Below are positions 7,572 to 15,827 of a DNA stretch of 64,000 nt, one piece after another. Each line of letters begins with the position of its first letter. The first letter of the stretch is position 1. The notes under the pieces were generated by a model. It saw only the letters and a list, made by a program, of their open reading frames with translations, ran no database searches and was not told the origin of the DNA. The DNA is taken from the NCBI GenBank assembly GCA_900314655.1, contig OMWC01000020.1:1-64000 (forward strand). Reading direction: 5' to 3'. Made by a program: the position numbers and the translations under genes. The DNA comes from an uncultured Prevotellaceae bacterium (lineage in GTDB: Bacteria; Bacteroidota; Bacteroidia; Bacteroidales; Bacteroidaceae).

Positions 7572-8714
7572 TTAATCTATCCGTGAATAAATGCTGTAGA
7601 AGGCATGGTAGAGGTTGTAGCCATAGCGTGCCGTGTTGTACCAGTCGATGGCAGCCGGTAGCGGCGTATTCATATTGAAAGGCTTCTCTTGCTCGCTGGC
7701 AGGTTTCGTAGCTTCATCGCCGTAGTAGCGGATGATGTGCCAGAAGGGCACGTTGGTGTCGTCGTCGTTGAGGTAGAAGCGGAATTCGCCCTTCTTGTAG
7801 CCACTGACGTTCTTGGCCGTGGCAAAGGCGAAGACGAGTCTCCCTTGGTCGAATAGAAATTCGTTGTAGCCATTCTCTTCCTTGGCGCGTATAAATTTCA
7901 GCACGGGCATATACACATCGAAGGTTTCGTCCATTTCCATGCCGATGATGTATTCTGCCGTGCGATGGCGCTGCACGCTGGGATACTTGATATGGATGTC
8001 TGCAAAGCCGTAGGTCTGCTTCGTGCCCGTGAATCCTTTCTTCGAGAGCTGCTGGGCTTCGGCATATTGCTTCCGCAGTTCGGCGATGCGTGCCTGCTGC
8101 TGGGCGTCGGTCATCTGCTTCTGGCGGGTGTCGAGCTCGAAGAGCTGGCGGTCTTCGTTGACGAGCGAGTGGAATCCGCCTTCCAACTGTTCGCCTTCGG
8201 CCTGAGTGAACATCCACATGTCGTCGGTCATTCCGTTGCTCGCAGCCGAATGTTCGCTGATGGTCTTCTTGGTCTTGGCGTTGCTCATCTTGGTCATGCG
8301 CCAGAAGGGGGTGCCGTCGGTCAGGTAGTAGCGGTCTTCGCCGATCTCTACGTCGAAGTTCGTGCGGTTGTATGTGAAGACTATCTTACCGTCCTCGAAG
8401 AGGTATTCGCGGTAGAATTCGCCGTTGTTGTCGTTCTTTCGGATCATCAGCAGCTGGCATTCGTTGCCCTTCACGTCGAAGATGTATTCCACGTGTTTCG
8501 TCTGCACCTCGCCGTTGGGCGTGGTCTCCTTGGTGTCGAGCGTGATATAGTTTTGCTTCGCTTTCTGCTGCTGGTTGGCTTTTTCCACAGCTTTGGCGTA
8601 GCGCGCCCGTATCTGTTGCATCCGTGCTTTCTGCGCATTGCTCTGTGCGCAGATGGAGTGGGGGGCGCATAGCAGCATGGCTGCCATAAGTATGGTATAG
8701 GCAAAATTTCTCAT
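7572..8714 (-). CDS. Secreted protein with two related halves, unknown function
   Basis: The start at 8714 gives MRNFAYTILMAAMLLCAP and a signal peptide ending ICA-QS; the frame stays open 11 codons upstream but without a signal-like start. The mature protein of about 355 residues seems to have two related beta-rich halves. Each has a line such as EYIFDVKGNECQLLMIRKND / EYIIGMEMDETFDVYMPVLK, then YREYLFEDGKIVFTYN / YNEFLFDQGRLVFAFA, then RYYLTDGTPFWRM / RFYLNDDDTNVPFWHI. A Gln-rich helical segment (about 205-230) joins them. I do not recognise the family. Neighbours on the same strand are also exported proteins of unknown function. Confidence 0.7.
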   Translation of the reverse strand: MRNFAYTILMAAMLLCAPHSICAQSNAQKARMQQIRARYAKAVEKANQQQKAKQNYITLDTKETTPNGEVQTKHVEYIFDVKGNECQLLMIRKNDNNGEFYREYLFEDGKIVFTYNRTNFDVEIGEDRYYLTDGTPFWRMTKMSNAKTKKTISEHSAASNGMTDDMWMFTQAEGEQLEGGFHSLVNEDRQLFELDTRQKQMTDAQQQARIAELRKQYAEAQQLSKKGFTGTKQTYGFADIHIKYPSVQRHRTAEYIIGMEMDETFDVYMPVLKFIRAKEENGYNEFLFDQGRLVFAFATAKNVSGYKKGEFRFYLNDDDTNVPFWHIIRYYGDEATKPASEQEKPFNMNTPLPAAIDWYNTARYGYNLYHAFYSIYSRID

Positions 8715-8807
8715 TTTATGAACTTCGTTCATGAATTTCGGCTGCACTCAGCATAGCTCAAGCAAGCTTGGCTCTGCCTTCGTTTGCACGAAATTTCTCA
8801 TTTTTTC
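8715..8807. repeat. Short intergenic imperfect inverted repeat
   Basis: Two related AATTTCTCATTTT segments bracket an imperfect inverted repeat (ATGAATTTCGGCTGCAC versus GCACGAAATTTC) around a GCTCAAGCAAGCTTGGCTC core. It looks like a dispersed element but has no second copy in the window. Confidence 0.35.
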
Positions 8808-9404
8808 TCAATTTCTCATTTTCTCAATATAACTCTTCAGTTCCTTTTTTTCATCGAATACCGTTGACTCGCCTTCCACCTCGAAGGTCGTGATGAAACT
8901 GTCGATGAGCCAGTCGCCGTTCTCCAGCACCAGCGGCAGCGTCACTTCCGTAGGCCTGAAGTTCACAACGCGGATTTTGGCCGTGGCCGTCGTGGCTCGT
9001 ATGTCGCTCACGGAGATGACCTCCATGCTGACTTTGTCGTCGATGTCCTGTCCCATCACCCAGTGGTCGTAGTCGGCACCGGGAACGTCGAGCGGTGTTT
9101 CCTCTGGTGCCAGCCGTTGGGCTTCGCGGCGGAGGTTGTTGTATTCGGCCGAAGTGAACTGCTCGGTGTTCACCTGACTGTTTTGGCTGACGGTGTTTCT
9201 GCCGTAGCCTTCAAGCACGAGGTCGTAGATATGCTTCACGCGCTGGCGGATGTAGGCTTCGGTGTGGATGCTGTCGTCGATGACGGTGTCGGCCTCCACT
9301 TCCGTAGAGTCTGCATTGGCGGGTGTTGCCGTGGCCGTCTTCCGTTGGCAGCCCGTGGTGAGGAGGGCTGCCATGACGGCTGTTATGATGAGGAGCCTTT
9401 GCAT
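8808..9404 (-). CDS. Lipoprotein with DUF3828-like domain
   Basis: This 198-residue protein has a lipobox (LLTTGC, Cys at residue 19). After a Thr/Ala/Asp-rich linker the folded part begins at about residue 47 (IHTEAYIRQRVKHIYDLVLEGYG) and ends with a beta-rich half containing WVMGQDIDD, EVTLPLVLENGDWLIDSF and FEVEGESTVFDEKKELKSYIEK. The order resembles DUF3828/NTF2-like periplasmic proteins of Bacteroidota, but this is weak pattern recognition. It sits upstream of two other exported proteins on the same strand and may be co-transcribed with them. Confidence 0.7.
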   Translation of the reverse strand: MQRLLIITAVMAALLTTGCQRKTATATPANADSTEVEADTVIDDSIHTEAYIRQRVKHIYDLVLEGYGRNTVSQNSQVNTEQFTSAEYNNLRREAQRLAPEETPLDVPGADYDHWVMGQDIDDKVSMEVISVSDIRATTATAKIRVVNFRPTEVTLPLVLENGDWLIDSFITTFEVEGESTVFDEKKELKSYIEKMRN

Positions 9405-9436
9405 GGTTTTTCTGTTGTTCGTTTTTGTCGGGGACG

Positions 9437-9469
9437 GTCCCCAGGCGGCTCAGAGGCCGTCGGGGGACA
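9437..9469. repeat. GC-rich imperfect hairpin
   Basis: GTCCCC and GGGGGAC bracket imperfectly complementary GGCGGC / GCCGTC. It lies between the lipoprotein start and the TMEM43-like stop and could act as an attenuator or processing site. No sequence-identical second copy was seen. Confidence 0.4.
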
Positions 9470-9525
9470 TCCACCAAAAGTTTTTCTTGTGGTAAAAAGT
9501 TATAGATATATCTTGCGCTCAGTCA

Positions 9526-10971
9526 TTACTGAGGATTTTGCGGTTGCAGCGGCTGGTTAGGCACGGGAGCGGCAGGCGCAGCCCCGTTCTTGTCCTTGCC
9601 TTTCTTCCAGAAGAAGAAGATCACGGCTCCGGCGATGGCCAGCAGCGCGATACCTATCAGCGGACGGTAGAAGAGCCATGCCACGGCAGCCACGAGCAGT
9701 GCCCATACGAAGCCCACCACCGAGCAGATGATGTTGATACCGAACGAGAGGATGCTGCTCAGGAACGGCACCACCTTCAGGATCGTTACCAGGATTCCGA
9801 AGATACCCTTCAGTCCGCTGATGATCAGCAAGAGTCCGATGATGCGGAAGAGCCAGAGCCACATGTTGTTGGCCTGATGCTCGCTGGCAAACATCTCGTC
9901 CATTGTCTTCACGCCGTTGCTCACGGCAGAGAATTTCTTGCCGTTCTTGGCTGTATAGTTGGCGAAGGTGTTGCCCTGCACGACACCCATCAGCGAGATC
10001 TTCGTCGGCGGAGTCATCGTGAAGGTGATTCTCACGTCGCCCACCTCGGGAGCGCCCTCGTTGAGTCCGAAGTAGAGCTTTCCGTTACCCACGTGTACAT
10101 ACGTAGCCGTGTAGCCGCCCACCTTGGCGGGCTCCGTCTTCGTAGCCATGGCAATACTGTCGCGGCGTACGCTGTCGATGGCAATGGCCTTTTGCTCTGC
10201 GGTCAGCGTCGTGTCGCCATTGATGGCAGCGATGGCCTTTGCCGTCACGTCACTTGCGGCGGCAGTAACCTCGTTGGCTATCTTGCTGGTCATTTCTTCC
10301 GTCACCGTGACACGTCCGAACTGACTCTGCACGCGCTTGATCTGCTGGTCCCATGCGCGCAGCTGCTGCTCCGTGGGAGCCACCTCAGCCGCCTGCATGC
10401 CGCCGATGCTGTTGATCATGAAGTCAGGCAGCGTATAGGCACCGAAGGTCACGTTCTCGGCCGTCATCTCGGCATTCTCCGCCTGTATCACGGCCCCGTT
10501 CTTCACGTTCTGGTATGCAGGGTCCTTGAAAGTCGATGAGTTCACCGGCTGCGACACCCACTGTTTGCTGTATGTATAGGTCGTGGTGATTTCCTCCTTG
10601 CCGCCCAGTTTGTCCTTGCTTTCCTGCTTGGCATGCTCCACCCACTGGTAGAACTCCACGCGCCGCTGCAGATGGATGGCGTTGGCCTTCACGCCGAAAG
10701 CCTCGTCGCGGAGCGTGTCGGTGGTCAGTGCCATGCCGTTGGCATGGATGAGCTGCCCTTCGAGCGAAGCGTCCAGTTTGTCGATGTTGTCCACGTGTAC
10801 GGCCACTTTCTCAGCCTCCTTGAGCATTTTGTCGGTTTTCACGGCCCTGCCTTCGTTCCACCAGATGAGGCAAGTACCAGCAATAAACATCAGGAATCCC
10901 GTAGCGATTCCTCCAAACGAATTTTTCAGCCGGGTTCCGTACCCGATGGTTGTTGTCTCTTGATAAGCCAT
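9526..10971 (-). CDS. TMEM43-like membrane protein
   Basis: This 481-residue protein resembles the TMEM43 family, known mainly from animals but with bacterial members. It has an N-terminal membrane segment at about 20-39 (GIATGFLMFIAGTCLIWWNE), a large extracytoplasmic part (about 45-355), and C-terminal membrane segments between about 365 and 450. The N-terminal signature WWNEGRAVKTDKMLKEAE and the central VSQPVNSSTFKDPAYQN are typical. Bacterial function is unknown. The C-terminus is Pro/Gln/Ala-rich (APAAPVPNQPLQPQNPQ). Gene order places it at the 5' end of the exported-protein cluster. Confidence 0.85.
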   Translation of the reverse strand: MAYQETTTIGYGTRLKNSFGGIATGFLMFIAGTCLIWWNEGRAVKTDKMLKEAEKVAVHVDNIDKLDASLEGQLIHANGMALTTDTLRDEAFGVKANAIHLQRRVEFYQWVEHAKQESKDKLGGKEEITTTYTYSKQWVSQPVNSSTFKDPAYQNVKNGAVIQAENAEMTAENVTFGAYTLPDFMINSIGGMQAAEVAPTEQQLRAWDQQIKRVQSQFGRVTVTEEMTSKIANEVTAAASDVTAKAIAAINGDTTLTAEQKAIAIDSVRRDSIAMATKTEPAKVGGYTATYVHVGNGKLYFGLNEGAPEVGDVRITFTMTPPTKISLMGVVQGNTFANYTAKNGKKFSAVSNGVKTMDEMFASEHQANNMWLWLFRIIGLLLIISGLKGIFGILVTILKVVPFLSSILSFGINIICSVVGFVWALLVAAVAWLFYRPLIGIALLAIAGAVIFFFWKKGKDKNGAAPAAPVPNQPLQPQNPQ

Positions 10972-10998
10972 AGTCTTTTTTAAATAAGAATTAATATT

Positions 10999-11130
10999 TT
11001 ATTTTAATGATATACTCCTGTCGCCTTGGTTACGGCTCTGCCACTCATGCATGTCCACAGTGTTGAGGAATCTGTTGAAGAATAGCAACAGCTCCTCGCG
11101 GCTCATGGTGATGTTTCCTTCGTGGTGCAT
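10999..11130 (-). CDS. Possible small protein, 43 residues
   Basis: A short frame starts MHHEGNITMSREELLLFFN and ends HEWQSRNQGDRSISLK, 27 bp upstream of the TMEM43-like gene on the same strand. The sequence is amphipathic and protein-like, but no family is recognised. It could equally be a non-coding leader. An upstream ATTTTGCAA stretch only loosely resembles a promoter box. Confidence 0.3.
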   Translation of the reverse strand: MHHEGNITMSREELLLFFNRFLNTVDMHEWQSRNQGDRSISLK

Positions 11131-11311
11131 GAATTTGGTCAGAGGTTTGATTTCGTTTGCAAAATAAGAGAAAAAAATTGAAAAGAACTTGCACTCAGGG
11201 GACAAATTCTTTTCATTTCAGGAAAAAAATACGGTTTTCCCGATATTTTCCCGATATTTATTCGCTTTGTCAAGAAGCCTCCCCTTGGGGAAAGGCTACG
11301 GGTAGGCGAGC

Positions 11312-12988
11312 TTACTCGGGAATGGCTTTGGAGGAGGTTTCCCCTCTGAAAGTCTTCCGATACACCGATGGCGACATATCGGTAGCCGCCTTGAAGGCCC
11401 TCGAGAAATAGCTTGGCGAGTCGAATCCGCATTTCATGCAGATTTCTGCCACGGGCAGCTGCGTCTCGGTGAGCATGCGGCGTGCCGCCTGTATGCGGAA
11501 CTCACGTATGTAACTGGCCGTGTCGATGTTGGTGATTTCCTTCACGCGCCGGTTCAGCGTGCGCTTGCTCATATACATCTCGTCGGCCAGCATCTCCGAG
11601 TTGAACGCGGTGTCCTGCAGTCTGCTCAGGATGATCTGGTTCAATCGTGTCAGCAGGATATGCGCCTCCTGGTCGTCCGTGACTGTCGGCTCTGCGGCCT
11701 CACCGCTCGCCTCGTCCATGTTCTTGCGGAGCAGTTGGCTGATGCTCTCGTCGTATTGCGAGCGCAACAGGTTCACCGAAGTTTGGTAAGCCTTGCTCCT
11801 TGCCCGCATCACGTAGGCCAGTATGATGCTGAGAATCAGCAGGAAGGTGGCCGCCAGCAGTCCCAGCAGCAGCCATATCGTCTGCTTCTCCAGCCTGTAT
11901 TGCTGTTCGCGGATGGTCTGCTCCTTCTGCAGCGTTTCGAAGCGCGCCGCCTGACTGCCCATCATCTGGCTCGTCTTCTCGCTATACACGCTGTCGCTCA
12001 GGTCGTGGCTCTCCCTCAGCAGCAAGAGCGCCTGGTGGTCGTTGGGCTCTATCGTCGAGAGCGTCTTCAGCGTCTGTTGCAGCACGTATCGGTTCCCCAT
12101 GTGGCGCGCCATGTCGGCACTCTTTTCCAGATGCCTCCTTGCATCCGCCGTGCGGTTCATCTTCAGGTAGAGGTTACCCAGCTGCTTGTGGTTGATGCAG
12201 AGCGAAGCCAGCGAGCGTTTCGCTTCCAGCAGCAGGTTGGCCTGTTGGTAGCTTTTCTCCGCCTTCACGTACTCCTTCGCTGCCGTCAGCGCATCCCCCT
12301 GCTGCGAGAGTCGGCGAGCCATTTTCACCGAGTCCTTTGCCGCAGAGTCCAGCGCGTAGGCCTTTCTGATGTATTCCAGCGCCTTTGCCGTGCTGTCCAG
12401 CTTCGTGTATATCTCGCAGGCCATGCCGTAGCGGATGGAGAGCTTTTCCGGTATCTCCAGCCCCTCCTCCGTCTCGATGGCCTTTTGGATGAAAGGCAGC
12501 GCCTGTCGTGCGTTCTGCGCCGTCAGGTAGAGCGCTGCCAGGTTGTTGTAGTCGCTGCTCATCCGGGCACGGTCCTTGCGCAGACTGTCCAGATGGAGCC
12601 CTTTCAGCGTCTGCTCGATGCCCGATTCCACGTCGCCCATCCTTTGGTGGCAGGCCGTCATGTGCGAGTAGCAGTCACTCTCGCTTGCCGAGTCGCCGAT
12701 GGCCTGATAAGCCCTGAGCGCCTCCTGTCCCGCGAGGATCGCCTGTTCGAAGCGGCAACTGTCGTAGAGCGCATAGCTCCTGTCCAGGAGCGAGTCGGCA
12801 GCTGCCTTCTTCGTCTCATCGGCACTTCGCCGCTGTATCACCTGCGAGCAGGCACATAACAGCGTGAGGAGGAGAAGAATAAAAGCACGGCCCCTCCCCA
12901 ACCCTCCCCTTGGGGAGGGGGTAAGAATACCTTTTTCTATATTGTAGCGATTAAAACTCATATTCATTTTGTGATCATCCAATTTCAA
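11312..12988 (-). CDS. TPR sensor with membrane segment and AraC-type DNA-binding domain
   Basis: This 558-residue one-protein regulator has a lipoprotein-like signal (FILLLLTLLCACSQ, about 36-49), tetratricopeptide-like repeats (about 60-330), a membrane segment (about 372-394, IWLLLGLLAATFLLILSIIL) and a cytoplasmic AraC HTH (about 450-545, with NIDTASYIREFRIQAARRML and GFDSPSYFSRAFK). Related Bacteroidota proteins link a periplasmic TPR sensor to transcription. The N-terminal extension before the hydrophobic core contains GILTPSPRGGLGRG, encoded by the GC-rich palindrome at 12902-12919, so either the true start lies further in or the repeat has lengthened the signal peptide. The M15 peptidase gene ends 2 bp upstream, suggesting co-transcription. 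Confidence 0.85.
   Translation of the reverse strand: MKLDDHKMNMSFNRYNIEKGILTPSPRGGLGRGRAFILLLLTLLCACSQVIQRRSADETKKAAADSLLDRSYALYDSCRFEQAILAGQEALRAYQAIGDSASESDCYSHMTACHQRMGDVESGIEQTLKGLHLDSLRKDRARMSSDYNNLAALYLTAQNARQALPFIQKAIETEEGLEIPEKLSIRYGMACEIYTKLDSTAKALEYIRKAYALDSAAKDSVKMARRLSQQGDALTAAKEYVKAEKSYQQANLLLEAKRSLASLCINHKQLGNLYLKMNRTADARRHLEKSADMARHMGNRYVLQQTLKTLSTIEPNDHQALLLLRESHDLSDSVYSEKTSQMMGSQAARFETLQKEQTIREQQYRLEKQTIWLLLGLLAATFLLILSIILAYVMRARSKAYQTSVNLLRSQYDESISQLLRKNMDEASGEAAEPTVTDDQEAHILLTRLNQIILSRLQDTAFNSEMLADEMYMSKRTLNRRVKEITNIDTASYIREFRIQAARRMLTETQLPVAEICMKCGFDSPSYFSRAFKAATDMSPSVYRKTFRGETSSKAIPE
12902..12919. repeat. GC-rich palindrome in the TPR/AraC gene
   Basis: Perfect arms CCCTCCCC / GGGGAGGG around TT, translated in frame as part of the N-terminal extension. 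A second half-copy (CCCCTCCCC) lies directly beside it at about 12891-12899. Confidence 0.85.
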
Positions 12989-12989
12989 T

Positions 12990-13751
12990 TTATCTTAAGG
13001 TCTCCCTCCCCAGGGGGAGGGTCGGGGAGGGGCTGTATTCAAAATGCTGATAGTCCTTCACGCTTTTCCAGTCGCCTCCCCAGATGAAACCCTCCGCCTT
13101 GAAGAGCTTGTAGGCCAAGTCCTGGTGGTCTATCTTGTAGGGAATATCCTTCCGTCGGTTGCGGTTGAAGGCATAGGGCTTGCCGTTTTTGGGCGACACC
13201 CCCCTTTTTGTCACGTACGGGTTATACCTCGTATTCAGGTCTATGGCCAGTCCGCGTGCATGGTTCGAGAGCTTCGTCGTCCCCGCCACCTTTCGGAAGT
13301 TGAATGCCGACGTGTTGTTGTCCTCCATCGAGCGTTCATCATCCCCGTCATAGTCATCTATGAGCACCATCTTCTCGATGCGGTAGCCCGCCTCGTAGAG
13401 TTTGCGGAACACCCGCACCACGCGCTCCGCGATGCTCGCGTTCACCACCATCTCCCCCAGCTGCGTCTGTCCCTTCGCGTTGCGGTGCAGCAGTCTCAGG
13501 TAGCGCAGTTCGCTTCGTTTCAGCGTGCAGTCCTTTTTCCATGATTTCCCCTGCATCCGTTGGAACGTCTCGTCGCTCAGCGGTTCCGCCGAGAAGCATT
13601 TCTCCACGCCCACGCGCTTCACCTCCTCGTCCGTCACCACCGTCTTCGCCACCCATCGTTCCGGGAAGCCCAGACTCCCGTCACCAGTCCTTGCCAGCAT
13701 CGTCATCATCATGCTTCCCGCCAGCAGTAAAGTCATGAATATTCTTTTCAT
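12990..13751 (-). CDS. M15-family D-Ala-D-Ala carboxypeptidase-like protein with repeat-derived tail
   Basis: This 253-residue exported protein has a signal peptide (about 1-20). The zinc-peptidase signature SNHARGLAIDLN (about 165-176) supplies the His and Asp ligands, and WGGDWKSVKDYQHFEY (about 223-238) supplies the C-terminal ligand His. It should act on peptidoglycan peptides in the periplasm. Family members usually end just after the HFEY motif. Here about 15 further residues (SPSPTLPLGRETLR) are encoded by a GC-rich palindrome at 13004-13021. The TAATTTTG promoter box ends 5 bp before the ATG, predicting a nearly leaderless mRNA. The TPR/AraC gene follows 2 bp after the stop. Confidence 0.87.
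   Translation of the reverse strand: MKRIFMTLLLAGSMMMTMLARTGDGSLGFPERWVAKTVVTDEEVKRVGVEKCFSAEPLSDETFQRMQGKSWKKDCTLKRSELRYLRLLHRNAKGQTQLGEMVVNASIAERVVRVFRKLYEAGYRIEKMVLIDDYDGDDERSMEDNNTSAFNFRKVAGTTKLSNHARGLAIDLNTRYNPYVTKRGVSPKNGKPYAFNRNRRKDIPYKIDHQDLAYKLFKAEGFIWGGDWKSVKDYQHFEYSPSPTLPLGRETLR
13004..13036. repeat. GC-rich palindrome at the 3' end of the M15 peptidase gene
   Basis: Arms of the CCCTCCCC / GGGAGGG type are followed by a further GGGGAGGGG. It codes for the last residues of the peptidase. Confidence 0.8.
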
Positions 13752-13756
13752 CGGGA

Positions 13757-13764
13757 CAAAATTA
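13757..13764 (-). promoter_or_regulatory. -7 box of the M15 peptidase gene, 5 bp before ATG
   Basis: TAATTTTG on the reverse strand is followed by TCCCG and the ATG. The spacing equals that upstream of the tyrosine phosphatase gene. Confidence 0.6.
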
Positions 13765-13773
13765 CAAAAAATT

Positions 13774-13801
13774 CTTCACTCTTCACTCTTCACTCTTCAC
13801 T
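13774..13801. repeat. Heptamer array, 4 x CTTCACT
   Basis: Four perfect units lie between the divergent promoters of the M15 peptidase and mrp, occupying the -33 region of the mrp promoter. Sequence, unit number and placement match the array at 5954-5981. Confidence 0.85.
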
Positions 13802-13809
13802 TTTTTTTG

Positions 13810-13817
13810 TACTTTTG
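13810..13817 (+). promoter_or_regulatory. -7 box of mrp
   Basis: TACTTTTG, 22 bp before the ATG at 13840. The usual TTTG at -33 is absent. Confidence 0.6.
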
Positions 13818-13839
13818 CACGCAAAATACAAAAAAACAA

Positions 13840-14934
13840 ATGACACTCTATCCCAAACTCATTATGGATGCCCTGGCAACCGTCACCTATGCCGGCACCA
13901 AGAAAAACCTCGTTGAGAGCGGCATGGTAGCCGACCAACCCGCCATCGACGGCATGAAAGTGAAAGTCGTACTCGAGTTCCCCCGCGATACCGATCCCTT
14001 CCTCAAATCCACCGTCAAGGCCGCCGAGGCCGCCATCCACTACCACGTGTCCCCCGACGTAGAGGTCGAGATCATCACCGAGTTCAAGTCCAAGCCCCGT
14101 CCCGAGGTAGGGCAGCTGCTCCCGGGCGTGAAGAACATCATCGCCGTCAGCAGCGGCAAGGGCGGCGTCGGCAAGAGCACCGTCTCCGTCAACCTCGCCA
14201 TCGCCCTCGCGCGCTTAGGCTATAAGGTAGGCCTCCTCGATGCCGACATCTTCGGCCCTTCCGTTCCCAAGATGCTCCATGTGGAAGATGCCCGTCCCTA
14301 TGCCGTCCATGAAGACGGCCGCGACCTCATCGAGCCCATCGAGCGCTACGGCGTGAAGATGCTCTCCATCGGCTTCTTCGTCAGTCCCGACACCGCCACC
14401 CTCTGGCGTGGCGGCATGGCCTCCAACGCCCTGAAGCAGCTCATTGCCGATGCCCACTGGGGCGAGCTCGACTATTTCATCCTCGACACCCCTCCCGGCA
14501 CCAGCGACATCCATCTCACCCTCCTTCAGACCCTTGCCATCACCGGAGCCGTCATCGTCTCCACCCCCCAGCAAGTCGCCTTGGCCGATGCCCGCAAGGG
14601 CGTCGATATGTACCGCAACGACAAGGTCAACGTCCCCATTCTCGGCTTGATTGAGAACATGGCGTGGTTCACCCCCGCCGAACTCCCCGACAACCGTTAT
14701 TACATATTCGGCCGTGAAGGCTGCAAGCAGTTAGCCCAGGAGCTTGGCGTTCCCCTTCTGGCTCAGATACCCCTTGTGCAGAGCATCTGCGACAGCGGTG
14801 ATCAGGGCGAGCCCGCAGCCTTGAGTGACACCATGACCGGTCTCTCCTTCTTGAATCTGGCCCAGGCCGTAGTCACCGTTGTCAACCGTCGCAACCGCGA
14901 GCAGCCCGCCACCAAGATTGTCGGCACCCATTAG
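13840..14934 (+). CDS. mrp: Mrp/ApbC family P-loop iron-sulfur carrier
   Basis: This 364-residue protein has an N-terminal DUF59/MIP18-like domain (about 1-75) and a P-loop NTPase with the deviant Walker A SSGKGGVGKS (104-113), GLLDADIFGPSVPKML and FILDTPPGTSD. Mrp/NBP35 proteins carry or insert Fe-S clusters in the cytoplasm. The CxxC found near the C-terminus of many Mrp proteins is not seen: the equivalent region reads IENMAWFTPAELPDNRYY, which I recall as usual for Bacteroidota members. The ATG at 13840 is chosen because it follows a promoter box and starts the conserved region; the frame is open 105 codons upstream. The 3' end overlaps the convergent lipoprotein gene by 4 bp. Confidence 0.93.
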   Translation: MTLYPKLIMDALATVTYAGTKKNLVESGMVADQPAIDGMKVKVVLEFPRDTDPFLKSTVKAAEAAIHYHVSPDVEVEIITEFKSKPRPEVGQLLPGVKNIIAVSSGKGGVGKSTVSVNLAIALARLGYKVGLLDADIFGPSVPKMLHVEDARPYAVHEDGRDLIEPIERYGVKMLSIGFFVSPDTATLWRGGMASNALKQLIADAHWGELDYFILDTPPGTSDIHLTLLQTLAITGAVIVSTPQQVALADARKGVDMYRNDKVNVPILGLIENMAWFTPAELPDNRYYIFGREGCKQLAQELGVPLLAQIPLVQSICDSGDQGEPAALSDTMTGLSFLNLAQAVVTVVNRRNREQPATKIVGTH

Positions 14935-15803
14935 TTTACCGCAATTGTCCCCGACCAATCGCCGGAGGCTTTAACTTTGATGGAAGGTGATGTGCTTGTC
15001 TCTGCCCCTTCGAAAAGAACACCCTCATAGCGCGAAATCTTATTGACTTCTACGGGGATATTCTCCATAACCGTCTCTGTGATCTCGGTACCATTGCCAT
15101 CAAGAGCGGTTATGGTCACTTTTATTTGACCTGTCTGGGCGTGGGGGAAGGTATAGATTTCGAAGGTGTTTTGGTTCTCTGATACGTCGCGTATTTCTGT
15201 CTGTTTAGAGTTTACAGAACCATAACCTGTGATAGCACTGAAGGTACTGGAACCTCCAGTATAGTAGAATTTCAGTTGCTTAACGTTGTTGGCTAAAGGC
15301 TTGTTCAGACTGAAGCGTAGCATGGCCACAGCACGTTTTAGTTCCAGCTCTACTGTTTGTGAGCTGCTGCCCACCGTGAAAGTCCCGTAATAGTAAAAGG
15401 TGTCGGTTACCTTGTTGCTTGGGAATGTAATCTTCTCAAGGTCAGTGATGGTGGCCGTTCCTGTGCAACTATGTCCTATCACTACGAGTTGATATTCGCC
15501 TTCGGCCAATGTGATGGTGGTTTCGCCAAAATTGGCGTCACTTTGTTGCTGTGAGATGTTCTTGACTTTCTCGCCATCCTTGAAAACGGCAAACTGCAGA
15601 CGGCTGCATAGTTTGTCGATTGTTGTGCTGGCTCTGCTTGTGTTTTCGAAAGGAATCATCTCGATACTTTTGACACGCAGGATGACGTTTCCTTTTTGTT
15701 CTTCTTGTAAGGTTTCTTCTTCGGCTGTATAGCCCTTTTCGCATGCTGTAATCAGCATCAATGCCAGTGCTAGTGGCAAAACCCATAATAGATTCTTTTT
15801 CAT
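14931..15803 (-). CDS. FimB/Mfa2-like fimbrial anchor lipoprotein
   Basis: The 290-residue product has a lipoprotein signal (LALMLITAC, Cys about residue 21) and a beta-rich body. Features such as SRLQFAVFKDGEKV, EGEYQLVVIGHSCTG, VELELKRAVAMLRFSLN and QIKVTITALDGNGTEI are typical of the FimB/Mfa2 family, which anchors fimbriae or related polymers to the outer membrane of Bacteroidales. No fimbrillin gene is nearby. It follows the second ABC permease gene by 24 bp on the same strand, so it may be the last gene of the export operon. Its stop overlaps that of mrp. Confidence 0.78.
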   Translation of the reverse strand: MKKNLLWVLPLALALMLITACEKGYTAEEETLQEEQKGNVILRVKSIEMIPFENTSRASTTIDKLCSRLQFAVFKDGEKVKNISQQQSDANFGETTITLAEGEYQLVVIGHSCTGTATITDLEKITFPSNKVTDTFYYYGTFTVGSSSQTVELELKRAVAMLRFSLNKPLANNVKQLKFYYTGGSSTFSAITGYGSVNSKQTEIRDVSENQNTFEIYTFPHAQTGQIKVTITALDGNGTEITETVMENIPVEVNKISRYEGVLFEGAETSTSPSIKVKASGDWSGTIAVN

Positions 15804-15827
15804 AGTTGTAGTATTTTGTTTGTATTT

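Noticed and set aside
11660-12859. + strand frame of 399 codons opposite the TPR/AraC gene
   Set aside because: Arg/Leu/Val-rich shadow without motifs. The opposite strand encodes a full sensor-regulator.
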